Positions 21,962 to 24,340 of a stretch of DNA of 24,340 nucleotides are shown here, one piece after another. Position 1 is the stretch's first letter, and every line of letters starts with the position of its first letter. This DNA comes from Desulfonatronospira sp964577315 (GTDB lineage Bacteria > Desulfobacterota > Desulfovibrionia > Desulfovibrionales > Desulfonatronovibrionaceae), in NCBI GenBank assembly GCA_964577315.1, contig CAZNYT010000030.1, positions 1 through 24,340 of the forward strand, given 5' to 3'. The translations under genes and the position numbers were made by a program. The notes beneath the pieces are model-generated. The model saw only the letters and a list, made by a program, of their open reading frames with translations, was not told the DNA's origin and ran no database searches.

Positions 21962-24262
21962 ATGCAGAATATGAGCGTATTGCTGGCAGGGGTGGAGACT
22001 GCAGACCGCGGGGTGGTGGACGAGAGCATTAGGCTTGCCGGACTGGGGAGTTTTCTGGTGCTGGAAGCTGCTTCCGGTTCCCGGGCTTTAGATCTTTGTA
22101 TTCGGGAAAAACCCAAGATTATCTTGATTAACCATGAGCTGCCGGATATGTCCGGCTGGGCCCTTCTGGAAATGCTTAGCGAGTACCAGTGGCGTAGCGA
22201 GATGCGCTTGGTGTTGATCCTTCCCAGCGAGGACCCGGTTCCGGGGGATATACAGCGGGCCGGAAGACTGGGTCTGGATGACATCGTATTCAAGCCCATT
22301 CAGCCCGGGGAGCTGGGTGCCCGCCTGGGCCTTAAAATGAACATGAGCTCTCAGTCTTCAGGATGTCAGGTCCATTTTTGCCAACTGGCCTCGTGGGCCG
22401 GACTGGGGTACTGGGAATACAACCAGGTTACGGACCATTTTTTTTGTTCCCCGGCTCTGAACCGTATTCTGGGCTATACCTGGGATCAAGAGTCCTCAGG
22501 ATCGATTTTTTTGAAGGAACATATTTCAGAAGCGGACATTGCCCGCCTGGAAAAAAGTTGCCAGGATTTGGAGCCGGGTGAGGGATTCTCCCTGGAGCTT
22601 ATCTGCTACCGAGTGGACCGGGAAGAGCGTTATCTCAGGGTTCTGGGCAGAAAAAACAACAGGCATGAAACGGCCCTGACCACAGGGATTATCCAGGACA
22701 TAACCCAGCAAAAGAGGGTGGAGAGAAAGCTCATGGAGCTGGTGGAGCAGACCTCCATGCAGGCTGCAGCCTTAGAGCAGAGCGGAGAGGGGGTGGTAAT
22801 CACGGACCGGGAGCTCCACGTAGTTTATGTTAACCCCTTTTTTGATCAGACCAGCGGTTTCAGGGCCAGCGAGCTCCTGCATTACCTGAAACAGGAGGCC
22901 TCCTTTGAGGACCCTGCTTATTTTTACCGGGAACAAGCCGGCGGTGCAAATGTGATGTGGAAAGGCCAGCTGAGCCTCAGGGATAAGAATGGGAATACCC
23001 GCCAGGTAGACGTCATTGTTTCTCCTGTCCGGGACCGAAGGAGCAGGGAAGTGGTGAATTATGTCCTCCTGGTGCGGGACGTCACCGAGAAGCTGAACCT
23101 GGAGAAGCAGCTGCAGCAGGCCCAGAAGATGGAGGCCATAGGCACTTTGGCCGGCGGGATAGCACACGATTTCAACAATTCCTTGATGGGGATTCAGGGA
23201 TTCACGGAACTGGCAATGAACCATCTGCCCGGGGACAGCAGGTCCCGGGATTACCTGAATAATTCCCTGCTATCCTGTCGCCGGGCCAAGGACCTGGTGC
23301 AGCAGATACTTACCTTCAGCGGGGAGGAAGAGAGCTCAAGTGCTCCCATGCAGGTGAAACACGCCTTCAAGGAGGCCTTGAAGCTGTTGGAAATCACTAT
23401 GCCGGCCAATGTAGAGCTGGAAACCCATATCGATTCCGACCCCCCGATGATCCGGGCTGATCCCACCCGGGTTCATCAGGTTATTATGAACCTGTGCACC
23501 AATGCTTTGCACGCCATGCCCGGGGGAGGCACATTGAGGGTGCGCCTGCAGGGGAAAGATCTGGACTCGGGTGTTCCCCATGTAAGGGGAGAATTACTAC
23601 CAGGAAGATACTTGGTCCTGGAGGTGGAAGATACCGGCCAGGGCATGGATCAGGACACTGCAAGGCGCATATTCGATCCCTTTTTCACCACCAAGCCCAG
23701 GAGCAAGGGAACCGGCCTGGGACTCTCCGTGATCCACGGCATTGTGGAGGATTTGTCCGGCTGTATAAACGTACAGAGCATACCCGGCCAGGGTTCCAGG
23801 TTCAGCGTATACTTCCCGGCCTCTACCGAAAGTTCTTCAGGGGAATCCCCAGGCGTCCAACCAGGTGCCCATGAGATAGTTAGGGGCAAGGGCAGGATCC
23901 TGTTCGTGGACGACCATGAGGATATAATGCTTTGGGGCAGCCGGGCATTGGAGGGGCTGGGATATCAGGTACACGGAACTTCCGATAGTGCCCGGGCCTG
24001 GGACATTTTTCGGAACAGCCCGGACGGTTTTGATCTGTTGGTCACGGATTTGAGCATGCCCGGCCTGTCCGGGGATAAGCTGACAAAAAAAGTCAAGCGC
24101 CTGCGCCCCGGTCTGCCGGTAATCATCTGTACTGGTTTTGCCCAGTCCAGCGCAGTCTCCAATATTCAAGAGCAAGCGGATGGGATTTTGTACAAGCCCT
24201 ACAGTATGGCCGAGTTCTCCAGGCTGGTGCGCTCCCTGATCCAGGTAAAGGATACGGTATAG
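21962..24262 (+). CDS. Hybrid histidine kinase: pseudo-receiver, two PAS, kinase, receiver
   Basis: Encodes 766 residues. The N-terminal about 120 residues have the receiver fold (ILINHELPDMSGWALLEML, VFKPIQPGELG), but Asn57 replaces the phospho-Asp and the acidic pair is lost (LLAGVET), so it is a pseudo-receiver. Two PAS domains follow (about 138-250 and 265-378), then HisKA with His402 in GGIAHDFNNSLMGI. The HATPase has MNLCTNALHAM, EDTGQGMD and KGTGLGLSV (about 582-590). The C-terminal receiver is intact (Asp650/651, Asp696 in LLVTDLSMPGLSGD, Thr724, Lys745). No membrane segment is visible. It could feed the single-domain regulator just upstream. Confidence 0.93.
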   Translation: MQNMSVLLAGVETADRGVVDESIRLAGLGSFLVLEAASGSRALDLCIREKPKIILINHELPDMSGWALLEMLSEYQWRSEMRLVLILPSEDPVPGDIQRAGRLGLDDIVFKPIQPGELGARLGLKMNMSSQSSGCQVHFCQLASWAGLGYWEYNQVTDHFFCSPALNRILGYTWDQESSGSIFLKEHISEADIARLEKSCQDLEPGEGFSLELICYRVDREERYLRVLGRKNNRHETALTTGIIQDITQQKRVERKLMELVEQTSMQAAALEQSGEGVVITDRELHVVYVNPFFDQTSGFRASELLHYLKQEASFEDPAYFYREQAGGANVMWKGQLSLRDKNGNTRQVDVIVSPVRDRRSREVVNYVLLVRDVTEKLNLEKQLQQAQKMEAIGTLAGGIAHDFNNSLMGIQGFTELAMNHLPGDSRSRDYLNNSLLSCRRAKDLVQQILTFSGEEESSSAPMQVKHAFKEALKLLEITMPANVELETHIDSDPPMIRADPTRVHQVIMNLCTNALHAMPGGGTLRVRLQGKDLDSGVPHVRGELLPGRYLVLEVEDTGQGMDQDTARRIFDPFFTTKPRSKGTGLGLSVIHGIVEDLSGCINVQSIPGQGSRFSVYFPASTESSSGESPGVQPGAHEIVRGKGRILFVDDHEDIMLWGSRALEGLGYQVHGTSDSARAWDIFRNSPDGFDLLVTDLSMPGLSGDKLTKKVKRLRPGLPVIICTGFAQSSAVSNIQEQADGILYKPYSMAEFSRLVRSLIQVKDTV

Positions 24263-24340
24263 TTGCGCTCGGAACGCTATATTTTTTGTAACTATTCACC
24301 AAATCTTTTTGCGTGCCGTGCCTCCCGGCTCGCGCTTTTC

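Noticed and set aside
1..24340. tRNA, rRNA, CRISPR array or intact insertion sequence
   Set aside because: No cloverleaf, rRNA-like segment, regularly spaced repeat array or transposase frame was found in the gaps.

Overview
The window looks like a chromosomal segment of a motile deltaproteobacterium-type anaerobe, perhaps a Desulfovibrionales relative. That placement is an inference from the multi-PAS hybrid kinases, the sigma-54 activator and the style of the chemotaxis proteins; there is no rRNA or other marker to confirm it. Base composition is uneven. Roughly 6.5-24.3 kb is moderately GC-rich, tightly packed and all on the plus strand. Roughly 0.6-6.5 kb is looser, locally very AT-rich, and carries orphan ATPases, relics and hairpins.

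Left part (1-6500). The 3' end of a DnaJ-like co-chaperone gene (5' end outside the window) is followed by a dead PAS-sensor gene with an in-frame stop. Next come a minus-strand AAA ATPase, a plus-strand DUF4143-type ATPase with a TTGACA promoter placed so that the mRNA may be leaderless, and a region of inverted repeats. A 37-residue single-helix membrane protein lies on the minus strand with its own RBS and intrinsic terminator. A frameshifted and truncated AAA-ATPase-like pseudogene ends this part, which reads as an accessory or decaying zone.

Middle (6516-10880). A four-PAS hybrid histidine kinase with a C-terminal receiver sits beside an NtrC-family sigma-54 activator with an intact GAFTGA loop. 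They are probably one signalling pair. The 360-bp gap that follows holds several inverted repeats, a 40-bp-spaced direct repeat and a -24/-12-like element, so the pair may control the next operon.

Right part (11241-24262). This is a near-complete chemotaxis operon: a soluble receptor-like coiled-coil protein with a CheZ-like motif, a STAS protein, CheY, CheA, a transmembrane chemoreceptor, CheW, CheR, CheD, CheB, a single-domain response regulator and a hybrid kinase. CheA phosphorylates CheY and CheB. CheR, CheB and CheD adapt the receptor, and CheW couples receptor to kinase. No CheZ, CheC or CheX gene is present, which makes the CheZ-like D-x3-Q motif in the 610-residue protein the most interesting lead. 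Other notable points are a tandem MshEN-like (possible c-di-GMP) motif pair inside CheA, a CZB-like Cys/His set in the receptor's extracytoplasmic region, and a pseudo-receiver on the last kinase. No tRNA, rRNA, CRISPR array or intact insertion sequence was seen.
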